DNA from: [Bacillus] enclensis
Lineage (GTDB): Bacteria > Bacillota > Bacilli > Bacillales > Bacillaceae_B
Assembly: GCF_001456935.1 (NCBI RefSeq)
Contig: NZ_KQ758494.1
Location: forward strand, 1-49,876
Length of the DNA: 49,876 nucleotides
Reading direction: 5' to 3'
Below are positions 30,799 to 44,290 of the stretch, piece after piece; position 1 is the stretch's first letter, and each line of letters starts with the position of its first letter. The position numbers and the translations under genes were made by a program. Below the pieces are notes generated by a model. That model was not told the origin of the DNA. It worked only from the letters and a program-made list of their open reading frames with translations, and made no database searches.

Positions 30799-31047
30799 AT
30801 GTCTTATGAAAAAGTATCACAGGCGCAAGAAATTATTGTAGGGACAAAGCAAGCAGTGAAAGCTCTGAAGAATGGTCATGTACTGGAAGTTGTCGTCGCG
30901 GAAGATGCTGATCCGAGGGTGATAGCGAAAGTAGTGCAGGCCGCTGAAGATCTTGAAGTACCGGTTAACAAAGTGGATTCTATGAAGAAGCTTGGGAAAT
31001 CGTGCGGAATAGATGTTGGAGCAGCAGCTGTTGCGATTATACAGTAA
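30799..31047 (+). CDS. rplGB: L7Ae-family ribosomal protein (YbxF)
   Basis: An 82-aa protein of the L7Ae/L30e/eL8 family that binds kink-turn RNA. The single alpha-beta-alpha domain ends in the family segment [14 protein letters not shown]. The ATG chosen follows GGAGGATATGAA and gives the usual length; an in-frame upstream ATG at 30742 lies over the promoter and would encode an implausible hydrophobic extension. In B. subtilis YbxF associates with ribosomes in a growth-dependent way; its exact role is unsettled. It heads the str cluster. Confidence 0.93.
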   Translation: MSYEKVSQAQEIIVGTKQAVKALKNGHVLEVVVAEDADPRVIAKVVQAAEDLEVPVNKVDSMKKLGKSCGIDVGAAAVAIIQ

Positions 31048-31049
31048 AA

Positions 31050-31568
<519 letters not shown>

Positions 31569-31612
31569 TCGACAAATCATAAATTCATTTCTCGTTGAAA
31601 GGAGGAAATCAC

Positions 31613-32083
31613 ATGCCACGTAAAGGTCCTGTAGCAAAAAGAGACGTTTTACCTGATCCTATGTACAATTCTAAATTAGTTACCCGTTTAATCAACAAAA
31701 TCATGATTGACGGTAAAAGAGGTAAAGCTCAAAAGAAATTATACTCTGCGTTTGATATCATCAGCGAGCGTTCTGGGAAAGATGCAATGGAAGTATTCGA
31801 TGCAGCTTTGAAAAATATCATGCCGGTATTGGAAGTAAAAGCTCGTCGTGTTGGTGGTTCAAACTACCAAGTACCAGTTGAGGTCCGCCCTGAGCGCCGT
31901 ACTACACTAGGTCTTCGTTGGTTAGTAAACTATTCCCGTCTTCGCGGTGAGAAGACAATGGAAGAGCGTTTAGCTAACGAAATCCTTGATGCAGCTAACA
32001 ACACTGGTGCTTCTGTTAAGAAGCGTGAAGATACACACAAGATGGCTGAAGCGAACAAAGCGTTTGCTCACTATCGCTGGTAA
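31613..32083 (+). CDS. rpsG: 30S ribosomal protein S7
   Basis: A 156-aa primary 16S rRNA-binding protein that nucleates assembly of the 30S head. It starts [10 protein letters not shown] after AAAGGAGG; the family core with [12 protein letters not shown] and RWLVNYSR is intact. It lies 44 nt after rpsL and 49 nt before fusA. Confidence 0.98.
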   Translation: MPRKGPVAKRDVLPDPMYNSKLVTRLINKIMIDGKRGKAQKKLYSAFDIISERSGKDAMEVFDAALKNIMPVLEVKARRVGGSNYQVPVEVRPERRTTLGLRWLVNYSRLRGEKTMEERLANEILDAANNTGASVKKREDTHKMAEANKAFAHYRW

Positions 32084-32132
32084 TCTTTAATTTCAATCAA
32101 ATCACACCCATATAAGGAAGGAGAAAGACCAC

Positions 32133-34211
32133 ATGCCAAGAGAGTTCTCCTTAGAAAACACTCGTAATATCGGTATCATGGCACACATCGATGCCGGTAA
32201 AACAACTGCAACTGAGCGTATCCTATTTTACACTGGTCGTATCCATAAAATCGGAGAAACTCACGAAGGTGCTTCTCAAATGGACTGGATGGAGCAGGAG
32301 CAAGAACGTGGAATCACGATCACATCTGCTGCGACAACAGCTCAATGGAAAGGCCATCGTATCAACATCATCGATACACCTGGACACGTAGACTTCACTG
32401 TTGAAGTTGAACGTTCACTTCGTGTACTTGATGGTGCAGTAGCAGTTCTTGATGCTCAATCTGGTGTTGAGCCTCAAACTGAAACAGTTTGGCGCCAAGC
32501 AACAACTTACGGGGTTCCCCGTGTTGTGTTCGTAAACAAAATGGACAAAATCGGTGCTGACTTCCTTTACTCTGTAAAAACTCTTCATGAGCGTTTACAA
32601 GCGAATGCACACCCAATTCAGCTTCCAATCGGTGCTGAAGATGATTTCGAAGGTATTATCGACCTAGTGGAAATGAAAGCTTACTTCTACGAAGATGACC
32701 TTGGAACTCGTGCAGAAGCTCGTGACATTCCTGATGAGTACAAAGATCAAGCTGAAGAATACCGCGGAAAGTTAATTGAAGCAGTTTCTGAACTTGATGA
32801 AGAGCTAATGATGAAATACCTAGAAGGCGAAGAGCTTACAAATGATGAGCTTAAAGCTGCTATCCGTACAGCAACTCTAACTGTTGAGTTCTATCCGGTA
32901 GTATGTGGATCTGCCTTCAAAAACAAAGGGGTTCAATTACTAATTGACTCAGTTATCGATTATCTTCCAGCACCAACTGATGTTGAAGATATCAAAGGCT
33001 TTGTTCCTGAAACAGAAGAAGAAGTAACTCGTCCATCTTCAGACGATGCTCCATTCTCTGCTTTGGCGTTCAAAGTTGCAACTGACCCTTATGTTGGTAA
33101 ATTAACATTCTTCCGTGTGTACTCTGGTATCTTAGAGTCAGGTTCATACGTAAGAAACTCTTCAAAAGGCAAGCGTGAACGTGTAGGGCGTATCCTTCAA
33201 ATGCACGCTAACTCCCGTGAAGAGATCTCAAGCGTTTACGCTGGGGATATCGCAGCAGCAGTTGGTCTTAAAGATACAAGTACTGGAGATACACTATGTG
33301 ATGAAAAGAATCTTGTCATTCTTGAATCTATGGTCTTCCCAGAGCCTGTTATCTCTCTATCTGTTGAGCCTAAATCCAAGGCTGACCAAGATAAAATGAC
33401 TACTGCACTGCAAAAACTTCAAGAGGAAGATCCTACATTCCGCGCTCACACTGACCAGGAAACTGGACAGGTTATCATCGCGGGTATGGGTGAGCTTCAC
33501 TTAGATATCATCGTTGACCGTATGAAACGTGAATTCAAAGTAGAAGCAAACGTTGGTGCTCCTCAAGTATCTTACCGTGAGACTTTCCGTGATACGGCTA
33601 AAGTTGAAGGTAAGTTCGCTCGTCAATCTGGTGGACGTGGACAATTCGGACACGTTTGGATCGAATTCGCACCTAACGAAGAAGGTAAAGGATTCGAATT
33701 CGAGAACGGTATCGTCGGTGGTGTAGTTCCACGTGAATACATCCCTGCAGTACAAGCCGGCCTTGAAGATGCACTTGAAAATGGTGTACTTGCTGGTTTC
33801 CCACTTGTTGATGTTAAAGCAAGATTATTCGATGGATCATACCATGATGTTGACTCCTCTGAAATGGCGTTTAAGATCGCTGCTTCAATGGCACTTAAGA
33901 ATGCCGCTTCTAAATGTAAGCCGGTAATCCTTGAGCCAATGATGAAGGTAGAGGTTGTTATCCCTGAGGAATACCTTGGAGATATCATGGGTGACGTCAC
34001 TTCCCGTCGTGGACGTGTAGAAGGTATGGAAGCACGCGGTAACGCACAAGTCGTTAAAGCGTTCGTACCTCTATCTGAAATGTTTGGTTACGCTACGTCA
34101 CTTCGTTCAAACACACAAGGGCGCGGAACGTACTCCATGCACTTCGATCACTACGAAGAAGTACCTAAATCGATTTCTGAAGAAATCATCAAAAAAAATA
34201 AAGGTGAATAA
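32133..34211 (+). CDS. fusA: Elongation factor G
   Basis: A 692-aa translocase GTPase. G1 is AHIDAGKTT (17-25), G3 is DTPGHVDF and G4 is NKMD; domains II-V follow with the C-terminal EF-G fold. AAGGAAGGAG precedes the ATG. A promoter for tuf starts directly after its stop codon. Confidence 0.98.
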   Translation: MPREFSLENTRNIGIMAHIDAGKTTATERILFYTGRIHKIGETHEGASQMDWMEQEQERGITITSAATTAQWKGHRINIIDTPGHVDFTVEVERSLRVLDGAVAVLDAQSGVEPQTETVWRQATTYGVPRVVFVNKMDKIGADFLYSVKTLHERLQANAHPIQLPIGAEDDFEGIIDLVEMKAYFYEDDLGTRAEARDIPDEYKDQAEEYRGKLIEAVSELDEELMMKYLEGEELTNDELKAAIRTATLTVEFYPVVCGSAFKNKGVQLLIDSVIDYLPAPTDVEDIKGFVPETEEEVTRPSSDDAPFSALAFKVATDPYVGKLTFFRVYSGILESGSYVRNSSKGKRERVGRILQMHANSREEISSVYAGDIAAAVGLKDTSTGDTLCDEKNLVILESMVFPEPVISLSVEPKSKADQDKMTTALQKLQEEDPTFRAHTDQETGQVIIAGMGELHLDIIVDRMKREFKVEANVGAPQVSYRETFRDTAKVEGKFARQSGGRGQFGHVWIEFAPNEEGKGFEFENGIVGGVVPREYIPAVQAGLEDALENGVLAGFPLVDVKARLFDGSYHDVDSSEMAFKIAASMALKNAASKCKPVILEPMMKVEVVIPEEYLGDIMGDVTSRRGRVEGMEARGNAQVVKAFVPLSEMFGYATSLRSNTQGRGTYSMHFDHYEEVPKSISEEIIKKNKGE

Positions 34212-34240
34212 TTGATTTATTCATTTTTATAAAGTATAAC
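34212..34240 (+). promoter_or_regulatory. Promoter of tuf
   Basis: TTGATT (34212-34217), 17-bp spacer, TATAAC (34235-34240), beginning just after the fusA stop. It lets EF-Tu be made in excess over EF-G. Confidence 0.7.
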
Positions 34241-34259
34241 TACTATTGTAAGCTAGTAC

Positions 34260-34293
34260 ATTTTCAGGGGTGGAGCAATCCACTTCTGAAAAT
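34260..34293 (+). ncRNA. Long hairpin with GNRA tetraloop in the tuf leader
   Basis: A 15-bp stem without a bulge (8 Watson-Crick pairs ATTTTCAG/CTGAAAAT, two G-U pairs, then GTGGA/TCCAC) capped by GCAA, a GNRA-type loop. It is near the 5' end of the predicted tuf mRNA and is not followed by a T-run, so it is not an intrinsic terminator. It may protect the mRNA end or bind a protein. Confidence 0.6.
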
Positions 34294-34341
34294 AACCAAA
34301 CAATATACTTATTTCTTTTAAAATTAAAGGAGGATTTTCAA

Positions 34342-35532
34342 ATGGGTAAGGAAAAATTTGATCGTTCCAAGCAACATGCGAATATCGGTACAATCGGTCA
34401 CGTTGACCATGGTAAAACTACTTTAACTGCTGCAATCACAACTACACTTCACAAGAAGTATGGTCGTGGAACTGCAATGGCTTATGACCAAATCGATGGT
34501 GCACCAGAAGAAAGAGAACGTGGTATCACAATCTCTACTGCACACGTTGAGTACGAAACTGACACTCGTCACTATGCACACGTTGACTGCCCAGGACACG
34601 CTGACTATGTTAAAAACATGATCACTGGTGCTGCGCAAATGGACGGCGGAATCCTAGTAGTATCTGCTGCTGATGGTCCAATGCCACAAACTCGTGAGCA
34701 CATCCTTCTTTCTCGTCAAGTAGGTGTACCTTACCTAGTTGTATTCATGAACAAATGTGACATGGTAGACGACGAAGAGCTACTTGAACTAGTAGAAATG
34801 GAAGTACGTGACCTTCTTTCTGAGTACGATTTCCCTGGAGATGACGTACCAGTAATCAAAGGTTCTGCTCTTAAAGCTCTTGAAGGAGATCCTGAGTGGG
34901 AAGCGAAAATCTTCGAACTTATGGAAGCTGTTGACAGCTACATCCCAACTCCAGAGCGTGACACTGACAAGCCATTCATGATGCCAGTTGAGGACGTATT
35001 CTCAATCACTGGTCGTGGTACAGTTGCTACTGGACGTGTTGAGCGTGGACAAGTTAAAGTCGGTGACGAAATCGAAATCATCGGTATCTCTGAAGAGTCT
35101 AAAAAGACTACTGTTACAGGTGTAGAAATGTTCCGTAAGCTTCTTGACTATGCTGAAGCTGGAGACAACATCGGTGCGCTGCTTCGTGGTGTATCCCGTG
35201 ACGATATCCAACGTGGACAAGTACTTGCTAAGCCAGGTACAATCACTCCACACACAAAGTTCAAAGCAGAAGTTTATGTTCTTTCTAAAGAAGAAGGTGG
35301 ACGTCACACTCCATTCTTCTCTAACTACCGTCCTCAGTTCTACTTCCGTACAACTGATGTAACTGGTATCTGTAACCTTCCTGAAGGCGTAGAAATGGTT
35401 ATGCCTGGCGACAACATCGAAATGACTGTTGAGCTAATCGCGCCAATCGCGATCGAAGAAGGTACTAAGTTCTCTATCCGTGAGGGTGGACGTACTGTAG
35501 GTGCTGGAGTAGTAGCTACAATCACTGAGTAG
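34342..35532 (+). CDS. tuf: Elongation factor Tu
   Basis: A 396-aa GTPase delivering aminoacyl-tRNA. G1 is GHVDHGKTT (19-27), G3 is DCPGHADY and G4 is NKCD; domains II and III are complete. The ATG of [10 protein letters not shown] follows AAAGGAGG; an in-frame ATG at 34270 lies inside the leader hairpin and is rejected. Codon use is very biased, as expected for the most abundant protein. A strong terminator follows. Confidence 0.99.
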   Translation: MGKEKFDRSKQHANIGTIGHVDHGKTTLTAAITTTLHKKYGRGTAMAYDQIDGAPEERERGITISTAHVEYETDTRHYAHVDCPGHADYVKNMITGAAQMDGGILVVSAADGPMPQTREHILLSRQVGVPYLVVFMNKCDMVDDEELLELVEMEVRDLLSEYDFPGDDVPVIKGSALKALEGDPEWEAKIFELMEAVDSYIPTPERDTDKPFMMPVEDVFSITGRGTVATGRVERGQVKVGDEIEIIGISEESKKTTVTGVEMFRKLLDYAEAGDNIGALLRGVSRDDIQRGQVLAKPGTITPHTKFKAEVYVLSKEEGGRHTPFFSNYRPQFYFRTTDVTGICNLPEGVEMVMPGDNIEMTVELIAPIAIEEGTKFSIREGGRTVGAGVVATITE

Positions 35533-35546
35533 TATTGATTTTTCAA

Positions 35547-35580
35547 AAGCAGGCGGGCATTTTGTCCGCCTGCTTTTTTA
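35547..35580 (+). terminator. Intrinsic terminator after tuf
   Basis: GCAGGCGG pairs perfectly with CCGCCTGC around an 8-nt loop, then TTTTTT. It ends the str unit. Confidence 0.95.
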
Positions 35581-35730
35581 TATTTAAGTTTTATTGTGGA
35601 CTAAATATGCAGGGGGTCTGTAAGGAGTATTAGTTAAAATGAAAAGTTGGAGAAAGAAAATGAACTAATTTTACATAAAGCTGCTGAAATTTGTTTCTGG
35701 ATCAATGACAATACAAGTTTCACAGTGGTG

Positions 35731-35870
35731 TACGACCCTTTATAAAATTTTACGTTCAATTTTCAAGATTTATGATCCTGATCTGAATTTTATGATCCTA
35801 ATCTGGGATATACATTCCTAATATCAAAAATACGTTCCTATTTTCCAATTTATAATCCTCTAAGAATAAT
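35731..35870. repeat. Degenerate phased array, period exactly 20 bp
   Basis: Seven units begin at 35731, 35751, 35771, 35791, 35811, 35831 and 35851, each starting with a form of TAYRWTCCT (TACGACCCT, TACGTTCAA, TATGATCCT twice, TACATTCCT, TACGTTCCT, TATAATCCT). The remaining 11 bp of each unit are AT-rich and loosely conserved. There are no spacers or separate repeats, so it is not CRISPR. It occupies the middle of the 754-bp tuf-rpsJ gap. Function is unknown; it resembles the array at 564-737. Confidence 0.75.
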
Positions 35871-35879
35871 TGTAATGAA

Positions 35880-36056
35880 ACCTAACTTGAACTGGAACTA
35901 CTCAAAAAATCATCCACTGCTCATTGTCACCATTCAAAAAACTAAAATACTTCATTTAAAACCGACTTTCTTCTATATAAATAACCCGCCAAAATACAAA
36001 ACCAAATCCTCAAACCCATCAACCATTATTAAATATTATGAAAACTCCCCATACCC
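35880..36056. other. G-depleted tract before the S10 promoters
   Basis: By direct count 35941-36060 has 33 C and 4 G on the + strand. It follows the 20-bp array exactly as the similar tract at 780-960 follows the 21-bp array. A 61-codon open frame here (35875-36060) has no ribosome site and overlaps the -35 of the S10 promoter, so I do not call a gene. Confidence 0.5.
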
Positions 36057-36085
36057 TTGATATTCACCTACCCACTTTGTATAAT
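36057..36085 (+). promoter_or_regulatory. S10 operon promoter P1
   Basis: TTGATA (36057-36062), 17-bp spacer, perfect TATAAT (36080-36085). Confidence 0.85.
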
Positions 36086-36109
36086 AGAGAAAGTGTGCGA
36101 AACATATAG

Positions 36110-36595
<486 letters not shown>

Positions 36596-36630
36596 TTTTA
36601 TAAAAACAACATTAACAGGAGGTGTGACTT

Positions 36631-37263
36631 ATGACCAAAGGAATCTTAGGAAGAAAGATTGGTATGACTCAAGTTTTTGCTGAAAACGGTGATCTTATCC
36701 CGGTAACAGTTATCGAAGCTGCTCAAAACGTTGTTCTTCAAAAGAAAACTACTGAAGTTGATGGCTATGAAGCGATCCAAGTAGGTTTCGAAGACAAACG
36801 CGACAAGCTTTCTAACAAACCGTCGAAAGGCCACGTTGCTAAAGCTGAAACTGCTCCTAAGCGCTTCATCCGTGAAATCCGCGGTGTAAACGTAGAAGAG
36901 TACGAAGTTGGTCAAGAAGTCAAAGTTGATATTTTCGCTGCAGGCGATGTAGTAGATGTAACAGGAGTTTCAAAAGGGAAAGGTTTCCAAGGTGCTATCA
37001 AGCGTCATAACCAATCTCGCGGACCTATGTCTCACGGTTCTCGTTATCACCGTCGTCCTGGTTCAATGGGTCCTGTCGATCCGAACCGCGTATTCAAAGG
37101 TAAATTACTACCTGGACGCATGGGTGGAGAACAAATCACGATTCAAAACCTTGAAATCGTAAAAGTGGATGCAGAACGCAACCTTATCTTGGTAAAAGGT
37201 AATGTACCTGGACCTAAGAAACAACTTATCAAAGTAAAAACAGCTGTCAAAGCAGCTAAATAA
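36631..37263 (+). CDS. rplC: 50S ribosomal protein L3
   Basis: A 210-aa early assembly protein whose extension reaches the peptidyl transferase centre (central [15 protein letters not shown] segment). It is also the cofactor of Mini-RNase III, encoded here by mrnC at 15917. AGGAGGTG precedes the ATG. Confidence 0.98.
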   Translation: MTKGILGRKIGMTQVFAENGDLIPVTVIEAAQNVVLQKKTTEVDGYEAIQVGFEDKRDKLSNKPSKGHVAKAETAPKRFIREIRGVNVEEYEVGQEVKVDIFAAGDVVDVTGVSKGKGFQGAIKRHNQSRGPMSHGSRYHRRPGSMGPVDPNRVFKGKLLPGRMGGEQITIQNLEIVKVDAERNLILVKGNVPGPKKQLIKVKTAVKAAK

Positions 37264-37293
37264 TAGAACTTCTCAGGAAAGGAGGAAACAAGA

Positions 37294-37917
37294 ATGCCGA
37301 AAGTAGCATTATTTAACCAAACAGGTTCTAAAGTTGGTGATATCGAACTTAATGATTCTGTATTTGGTATCGAACCAAACAAGCATGTACTGTTCGAAGC
37401 AGTATTAATGCAAAGAGCTTCTTTACGTCAAGGAAATCATAAAGTAAAAAATCGTTCTGAAGTACGTGGCGGTGGGCGCAAGCCTTGGCGTCAAAAGGGA
37501 ACAGGTCGTGCTCGTCAAGGGTCAATCCGTTCTCCACAATGGCGCGGCGGTGGTACTGTATTTGGACCAGTTCCACGCAGCTACAGCTATAAATTACCTA
37601 AGAAAGTTCGTCGCTTAGCGATCAAATCTGCTCTTTCTTCTAAAGTAGTGGAAGAGAACATCTTAGTATTAGAAGCATTATCATTTGATGCTCCAAAAAC
37701 AAAAGAATTTGCTAACGTTCTTAAAGGTCTTTCAATTAACGCTAAAACATTAGTTGTGACTGACGGTCTTGACGAAAACGTAGCACTTTCAGCTCGTAAC
37801 ATCCCTGGTGTGACTGTTGTTCCTGCAGATGGAATCAGCGTTCTAGATGTATTAGGACACGACAAACTAGTGATGACTAAAACAGCTGTCGAAAAAGTAG
37901 AGGAGGTGCTTGCATAA
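37294..37917 (+). CDS. rplD: 50S ribosomal protein L4
   Basis: A 207-aa protein lining the peptide exit tunnel; the long loop contains the [17 protein letters not shown] segment where macrolide-resistance changes occur, here looking normal. It overlaps rplW by 1 nt (TAATG), so the two are coupled. Confidence 0.98.
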   Translation: MPKVALFNQTGSKVGDIELNDSVFGIEPNKHVLFEAVLMQRASLRQGNHKVKNRSEVRGGGRKPWRQKGTGRARQGSIRSPQWRGGGTVFGPVPRSYSYKLPKKVRRLAIKSALSSKVVEENILVLEALSFDAPKTKEFANVLKGLSINAKTLVVTDGLDENVALSARNIPGVTVVPADGISVLDVLGHDKLVMTKTAVEKVEEVLA

Positions 37918-38201
37918 TGGATGTACGTGAAATCATTAAGCGCCCCGTAATCACAGAAGCTTCTACAGATCTTATGTCTGAGAAAAAGTACACGTTCGAA
38001 GTTGATACTAGAGCGAACAAAACTCAAGTTAAAGATGCTGTCGAAGAAATCTTTGACGTTAAAGTAGATAAAGTCAACATCATGAACTACAAAGGTAAGT
38101 TCAAGCGTATGGGTAAACACGCTGGTTACACTAACAAGCGTCGTAAAGCAATCGTTAAACTTACTGCTGATAGTAAAGAAATCGAATTCTTTGAAGTATA
38201 A
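37917..38201 (+). CDS. rplW: 50S ribosomal protein L23
   Basis: A 94-aa protein at the tunnel exit that docks trigger factor and SRP. It has the usual bacterial L23 fold and length. Its start uses the last base of the rplD stop, and an AGGAGGTG site lies inside rplD. Confidence 0.98.
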   Translation: MDVREIIKRPVITEASTDLMSEKKYTFEVDTRANKTQVKDAVEEIFDVKVDKVNIMNYKGKFKRMGKHAGYTNKRRKAIVKLTADSKEIEFFEV

Positions 38202-38210
38202 TTCACTTAA

Positions 38211-39062
<852 letters not shown>

Positions 39063-39072
39063 CGGGATTGAA

Positions 39073-39097
39073 CTACGGTTCGTTCACAGAACCGTAG
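39073..39097 (+). ncRNA. Perfect 9-bp hairpin between rplB and rpsS
   Basis: CTACGGTTC (39073-39081) pairs with GAACCGTAG (39089-39097) around a 7-nt loop. No T-run follows and the cluster continues, so it is probably an mRNA processing or protein-binding element in this 60-nt gap rather than a terminator. Confidence 0.55.
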
Positions 39098-39122
39098 CAC
39101 AATCACGAAGGGAGGTTCAAAC

Positions 39123-39401
39123 ATGGGTCGTAGCTTAAAAAAGGGACCTTTTGTTGATGATCATTTAATGACAAAGATCGAAAAATTGAACGAAACTGAA
39201 GGCAAACAAGTTGTTAAGACTTGGTCTCGCCGTTCAACGATCTTCCCAGCATTCATCGGTCACACTATCGCAGTTTACGATGGTCGTAAACATGTACCTG
39301 TATACGTCACTGAAGACATGGTAGGACACAAGCTTGGTGAATTTGCACCATCTCGTACTTACAAAGGTCATGGCAGTGATGATAAGAAAACAAGACGCTA
39401 A
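39123..39401 (+). CDS. rpsS: 30S ribosomal protein S19
   Basis: A 92-aa protein of the 30S head contacting S13. The start [15 protein letters not shown] and the [15 protein letters not shown] segment (here APSRTYKGH) are typical. AGGGAGGTT precedes the ATG. Confidence 0.98.
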   Translation: MGRSLKKGPFVDDHLMTKIEKLNETEGKQVVKTWSRRSTIFPAFIGHTIAVYDGRKHVPVYVTEDMVGHKLGEFAPSRTYKGHGSDDKKTRR

Positions 39402-39420
39402 TTGAGAGGAGGGTATCCTA

Positions 39421-39762
39421 ATGCAAGCAAAAGCTGTTGCTAGAACAGTACGTATTGCTCCTCGTAAAGTACGTTTAGTCATCGATCTAATCCGAGGTAA
39501 GCAAGTTGGAGAAGCAGTTGCGATTCTTAAGCACACGCCTAAGGCAGCTTCACCAGTCGTTGAAAAAGTACTTAAATCTGCTATCGCAAACGCAGAGCAT
39601 AACTATGACATGGATATTAACAGCCTGATCGTAACTGAGGCTTATGTAAATGAAGGACCAACACTTAAACGTTTCCGTCCACGTGCGATGGGTCGTGCAA
39701 GTCAAATCAACAAACGTACAAGTCACATTACACTTGTAGTATCAGAAAAGAAGGAGGGATAA
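39421..39762 (+). CDS. rplV: 50S ribosomal protein L22
   Basis: A 113-aa tunnel protein; the beta-hairpin tip ([13 protein letters not shown]) reaches the tunnel constriction. AGAGGAGGG precedes the ATG. It ends 3 nt before rpsC, with the rpsC ribosome site inside its last codons. Confidence 0.98.
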   Translation: MQAKAVARTVRIAPRKVRLVIDLIRGKQVGEAVAILKHTPKAASPVVEKVLKSAIANAEHNYDMDINSLIVTEAYVNEGPTLKRFRPRAMGRASQINKRTSHITLVVSEKKEG

Positions 39763-39765
39763 TCC

Positions 39766-40422
39766 GTGGGTCAAAAAGTACATCCGGTCGGACTTCGTGT
39801 CGGTATAATTCGTGATTGGGAGTCTAAATGGTACGCAGACAAAGATTACGCTACACTTTTACACGAAGACTTAAAAGTACGTGAATATATTGCAAAACGT
39901 TTAGTAGACGCATCTGTTTCTAAAGTAGAAATCGAACGCGCTGCAAACCGTATCAACATTACTGTTCATACAGCAAAACCTGGTATGGTTATCGGTAAAG
40001 GTGGTACTGAAGTTGAAGCTCTTCGTAAAGCACTTAACGAACTTACTTCAAAACGTGTACACATCAATATCGTTGAAATCAAGAGAGCTGACGTTGATGC
40101 TAAATTAGTAGCAGAAAACATTGCTCGCCAACTGGAAAACCGTGTTTCATTCCGTCGTGCTCAAAAGCAAGCCATCCAACGTGCGATGCGTGCTGGTGCA
40201 AAAGGAATCAAAACACAAGTATCTGGTCGTCTTGGCGGAGCTGACATCGCTCGTGCTGAACATTACAGTGAAGGTACTGTTCCACTTCATACTCTTCGCG
40301 CTGACATTGATTATGCTCACGCAGAAGCTGACACAACTTACGGTAAGCTTGGTGTTAAAGTATGGATCTACCGTGGAGAAGTTCTTCCTACAAGAAAGAA
40401 ATCTGAGGAAGGAGGCAAATAA
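39766..40422 (+). CDS. rpsC: 30S ribosomal protein S3
   Basis: A 218-aa protein at the mRNA entry channel with KH domain ([12 protein letters not shown]) and C-terminal S3 domain. The start is GTG, as the [12 protein letters not shown]-terminus requires, after AAGGAGGG. Confidence 0.98.
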   Translation: MGQKVHPVGLRVGIIRDWESKWYADKDYATLLHEDLKVREYIAKRLVDASVSKVEIERAANRINITVHTAKPGMVIGKGGTEVEALRKALNELTSKRVHINIVEIKRADVDAKLVAENIARQLENRVSFRRAQKQAIQRAMRAGAKGIKTQVSGRLGGADIARAEHYSEGTVPLHTLRADIDYAHAEADTTYGKLGVKVWIYRGEVLPTRKKSEEGGK

Positions 40423-40424
40423 TT

Positions 40425-41052
<628 letters not shown>

Positions 41053-41072
41053 ATGAGAGGAGGTTTGCTTAA

Positions 41073-41336
41073 ATGAGTGACCGCAACCAACGTAAGGTTT
41101 ACACTGGCCGTGTTGTTTCCGACAAAATGGATAAAACAGTAACGGTTATGGTAGAAACTTATAAAAAGCATTCTCTATACGGCAAGCGCGTAAAGTACTC
41201 TAAGAAGTTCAAAACTCATGATGAGAACAACGAAGCAAAAGTAGGCGATATCGTACGTATCATGGAGACTCGTCCACTATCTGCTACGAAACGTTTCCGT
41301 TTAGTAGAAGTTGTTGAAAAAGCAGTTATTATCTAA
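41073..41336 (+). CDS. rpsQ: 30S ribosomal protein S17
   Basis: An 87-aa OB-fold protein binding the 5' domain of 16S rRNA ([32 protein letters not shown]). AGAGGAGGT precedes the ATG. Confidence 0.98.
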   Translation: MSDRNQRKVYTGRVVSDKMDKTVTVMVETYKKHSLYGKRVKYSKKFKTHDENNEAKVGDIVRIMETRPLSATKRFRLVEVVEKAVII

Positions 41337-41360
41337 TATATTTGCTCGGATAATTTGTAA

Positions 41361-41750
<390 letters not shown>

Positions 41751-41786
41751 TAGATTAGCATTGGCCAATCAAGGAGGTGCGATGAA

Positions 41787-42098
41787 ATGCATGTGAAAAA
41801 AGGCGATAAAGTAGTGGTCATTACTGGGAAAGACAAAGGCAAAACAGGAACTGTTCTTGCTGCGTTCCCTAAGAACGACCGAGTGCTTGTTGAAGGAATC
41901 AACGTTGTGAAAAAACACGCTAAGCCTTCACAGATGAACCCGCAAGGCGGAATCATCAGCCAGGAAGCATCTATCCACGTATCAAACGTTATGCTTCTAG
42001 ATCCGAAATCTAACGAGGCAACTCGTGTAGGTTACAAAACGGAAAACGGTAAAAAAGTACGTGTAGCAAAAAAATCAGGTGAAGTTCTAGATAAATAG
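41787..42098 (+). CDS. rplX: 50S ribosomal protein L24
   Basis: A 103-aa assembly initiator with an N-terminal KOW motif ([16 protein letters not shown]). The start is the ATG of MHVKKGDK; an ATG 4 nt upstream is in another frame. AAGGAGGTG precedes it. Confidence 0.98.
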   Translation: MHVKKGDKVVVITGKDKGKTGTVLAAFPKNDRVLVEGINVVKKHAKPSQMNPQGGIISQEASIHVSNVMLLDPKSNEATRVGYKTENGKKVRVAKKSGEVLDK

Positions 42099-42124
42099 TA
42101 CGATTAAGAAGGGAGGTATTCTGA

Positions 42125-42664
42125 ATGAACCGCCTAAAAGAAAAATTTCAAAGTGAAATCAGCCCAGCTCTAGTGAGCAAATTCAATTACAAATCAGTAA
42201 TGGAAGTACCTAAAGTTGAAAAGATCGTTGTCAACATGGGTATCGGTGATGCAGTTCAAAACTCAAAGGCTCTTGATGTAGCAGTTGACGAATTGACTCA
42301 AATCACTGGTCAAAAACCAGTTGTAACAAAAGCTAAAAAATCTATCGCAGGCTTCCGTCTTCGTGAAGGTATGCCTATCGGTGCAAAAGTTACTCTACGC
42401 GGAGAGCGTATGTACCAATTCTTAGATAAATTGATCTCTGTATCACTTCCACGTGTACGTGACTTCCGCGGTGTTTCTAAAAAAGCATTCGACGGTCGCG
42501 GTAACTACACTCTTGGTGTGAAAGAGCAATTGATTTTCCCTGAGATTGATTATGATAAAGTGTCTAAAGTACGCGGTATGGATATCGTTATCGTTACTAC
42601 TGCTAACACAGACGAAGAAGCTCGTGAGCTATTGACTCAAATCGGAATGCCATTCCAAAAGTAA
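42125..42664 (+). CDS. rplE: 50S ribosomal protein L5
   Basis: A 179-aa 5S rRNA-binding protein of the central protuberance, typical from MNRLKEKF to the C-terminal [18 protein letters not shown] precedes the ATG. Confidence 0.98.
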   Translation: MNRLKEKFQSEISPALVSKFNYKSVMEVPKVEKIVVNMGIGDAVQNSKALDVAVDELTQITGQKPVVTKAKKSIAGFRLREGMPIGAKVTLRGERMYQFLDKLISVSLPRVRDFRGVSKKAFDGRGNYTLGVKEQLIFPEIDYDKVSKVRGMDIVIVTTANTDEEARELLTQIGMPFQK

Positions 42665-42874
<210 letters not shown>

Positions 42875-42904
42875 TACCCTATATTGGGAAGGAGGTAAAT
42901 TATT

Positions 42905-43303
42905 ATGACAATGACAGATCCAATTGCAGATTTGCTTACTCGCATCCGTAATGCGAACATGGTTCGTCACGAAAGACTGGAAGTTCCTGCTTCTAACATC
43001 AAGAAAGAAATCGCCGAAATCCTCAAGCGTGAAGGTTTCGTACGTGACGTAGAATATGTTGAAGATAACAAACAAGGTGTTATCCGCATTTTCTTAAAAT
43101 ATGGAGCAAACAACGAGCGCGTAATCACTGGATTAAAGCGTATCTCTAAACCAGGTTTACGTGTATATGCAAAATCTACAGAAGTACCTAAAGTATTAAA
43201 CGGATTAGGTATCGCACTTGTTTCCACTTCTCAAGGTGTTTTAACTGATAAAGAAGCTCGTGCACAACAAGTGGGCGGAGAAGTATTAGCTTACGTTTGG
43301 TAA
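42905..43303 (+). CDS. rpsH: 30S ribosomal protein S8
   Basis: A 132-aa central-domain 16S binder and, in E. coli, translational repressor of the spc operon. It starts [17 protein letters not shown] after GAAGGAGG and ends with the canonical GGEVLAYVW. Confidence 0.98.
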   Translation: MTMTDPIADLLTRIRNANMVRHERLEVPASNIKKEIAEILKREGFVRDVEYVEDNKQGVIRIFLKYGANNERVITGLKRISKPGLRVYAKSTEVPKVLNGLGIALVSTSQGVLTDKEARAQQVGGEVLAYVW

Positions 43304-43333
43304 TAGTTTTTAAATGAATGGAGGTGCAACAGG

Positions 43334-43873
43334 ATGTCACGTGTAGGAAAACAGCCTATCGAAATGCCATCTGACGTTACTCTTACAGTAGGTGAAGACA
43401 ACCTAGTAACTGTAAAAGGACCAAAAGGTGAACTTTCTCGTACATTCAGTTCTGATATTAAAGTTGAATTAGAAGGTAACACAGTAACAGTTACGCGTCC
43501 TTCTGATGCAAAAGAACACCGCGCGTTACACGGTACAACTCGTGCCTTGATCGCGAACATGGTTGAAGGTGTATCTAAAGGATTCGAAAGAAATCTTGAG
43601 CTTGTCGGTGTAGGTTACCGTGCTCAAAAACAAGGTACTAAGCTTGTGCTTAACGTTGGGTACTCTCACCCGGTTGAAATCGAGCCTGAAGCAGGTATCG
43701 AAATCGAAGTACCAGCAAATACAAAGATCTCTATCAAAGGGATCGACAAAGAACGTGTTGGTGCATTAGCAGCTAACATTCGTGCAGTACGCTCTCCTGA
43801 GCCTTACAAAGGAAAAGGTATTCGCTACGAAGGTGAATATGTTCGTCGTAAAGAAGGTAAAACAGGTAAATAA
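43334..43873 (+). CDS. rplF: 50S ribosomal protein L6
   Basis: A 179-aa protein near the sarcin-ricin loop with two tandem related domains. The C-terminal [14 protein letters not shown] signature is intact. GGAGGTG precedes the ATG. Confidence 0.98.
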   Translation: MSRVGKQPIEMPSDVTLTVGEDNLVTVKGPKGELSRTFSSDIKVELEGNTVTVTRPSDAKEHRALHGTTRALIANMVEGVSKGFERNLELVGVGYRAQKQGTKLVLNVGYSHPVEIEPEAGIEIEVPANTKISIKGIDKERVGALAANIRAVRSPEPYKGKGIRYEGEYVRRKEGKTGK

Positions 43874-43906
43874 TGCCGCGTAGGCAAAAGAAAGGAGTGA
43901 CCGTAG

Positions 43907-44269
43907 GTGATTACTAAGCCAGATAAGAACAAAACACGTAAGAAAAGACATGCCCGTGTACGTTCAAAAATTACTGGAACTGAAACTCGTCCTCGTCTGA
44001 ACGTTTTCCGTTCTAACAAAAACATCTATGCTCAAATTATCGATGATATGAACGGTGTTACTCTTGCAAGTGCATCTTCTAAAGATAAAGATTTCGGATT
44101 AGAATCCACAGCAACTGTTGATGCAGCTGCTAAAGTTGGAGAACTAGTTGCGAAGCGTGCGGCAGATAAAGGTGTAAAATCTGTAGTATTTGACCGTGGT
44201 GGATATCTATATCATGGCCGTATCAAAGCTCTAGCTGAATCAGCTCGTGAAAACGGCTTAGAATTTTAA
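43907..44269 (+). CDS. rplR: 50S ribosomal protein L18
   Basis: A 120-aa 5S rRNA-binding protein. The basic N-terminus ([13 protein letters not shown]) precedes the conserved domain ending [17 protein letters not shown]. The start is GTG, after AAAGGAGTGA. Confidence 0.98.
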   Translation: MITKPDKNKTRKKRHARVRSKITGTETRPRLNVFRSNKNIYAQIIDDMNGVTLASASSKDKDFGLESTATVDAAAKVGELVAKRAADKGVKSVVFDRGGYLYHGRIKALAESARENGLEF

Positions 44270-44290
44270 TAAAAAGGAGGGACAATCCAG

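Noticed and set aside
35731..35870. Possible CRISPR array
   Set aside because: Units are 20 bp with no separation into constant repeats and unique spacers, and no cas genes are nearby.
35875..36060. 61-codon open frame upstream of the S10 promoters
   Set aside because: It lies in a G-depleted tract where stop codons are rare, has no ribosome site and overlaps the -35 box of P1.
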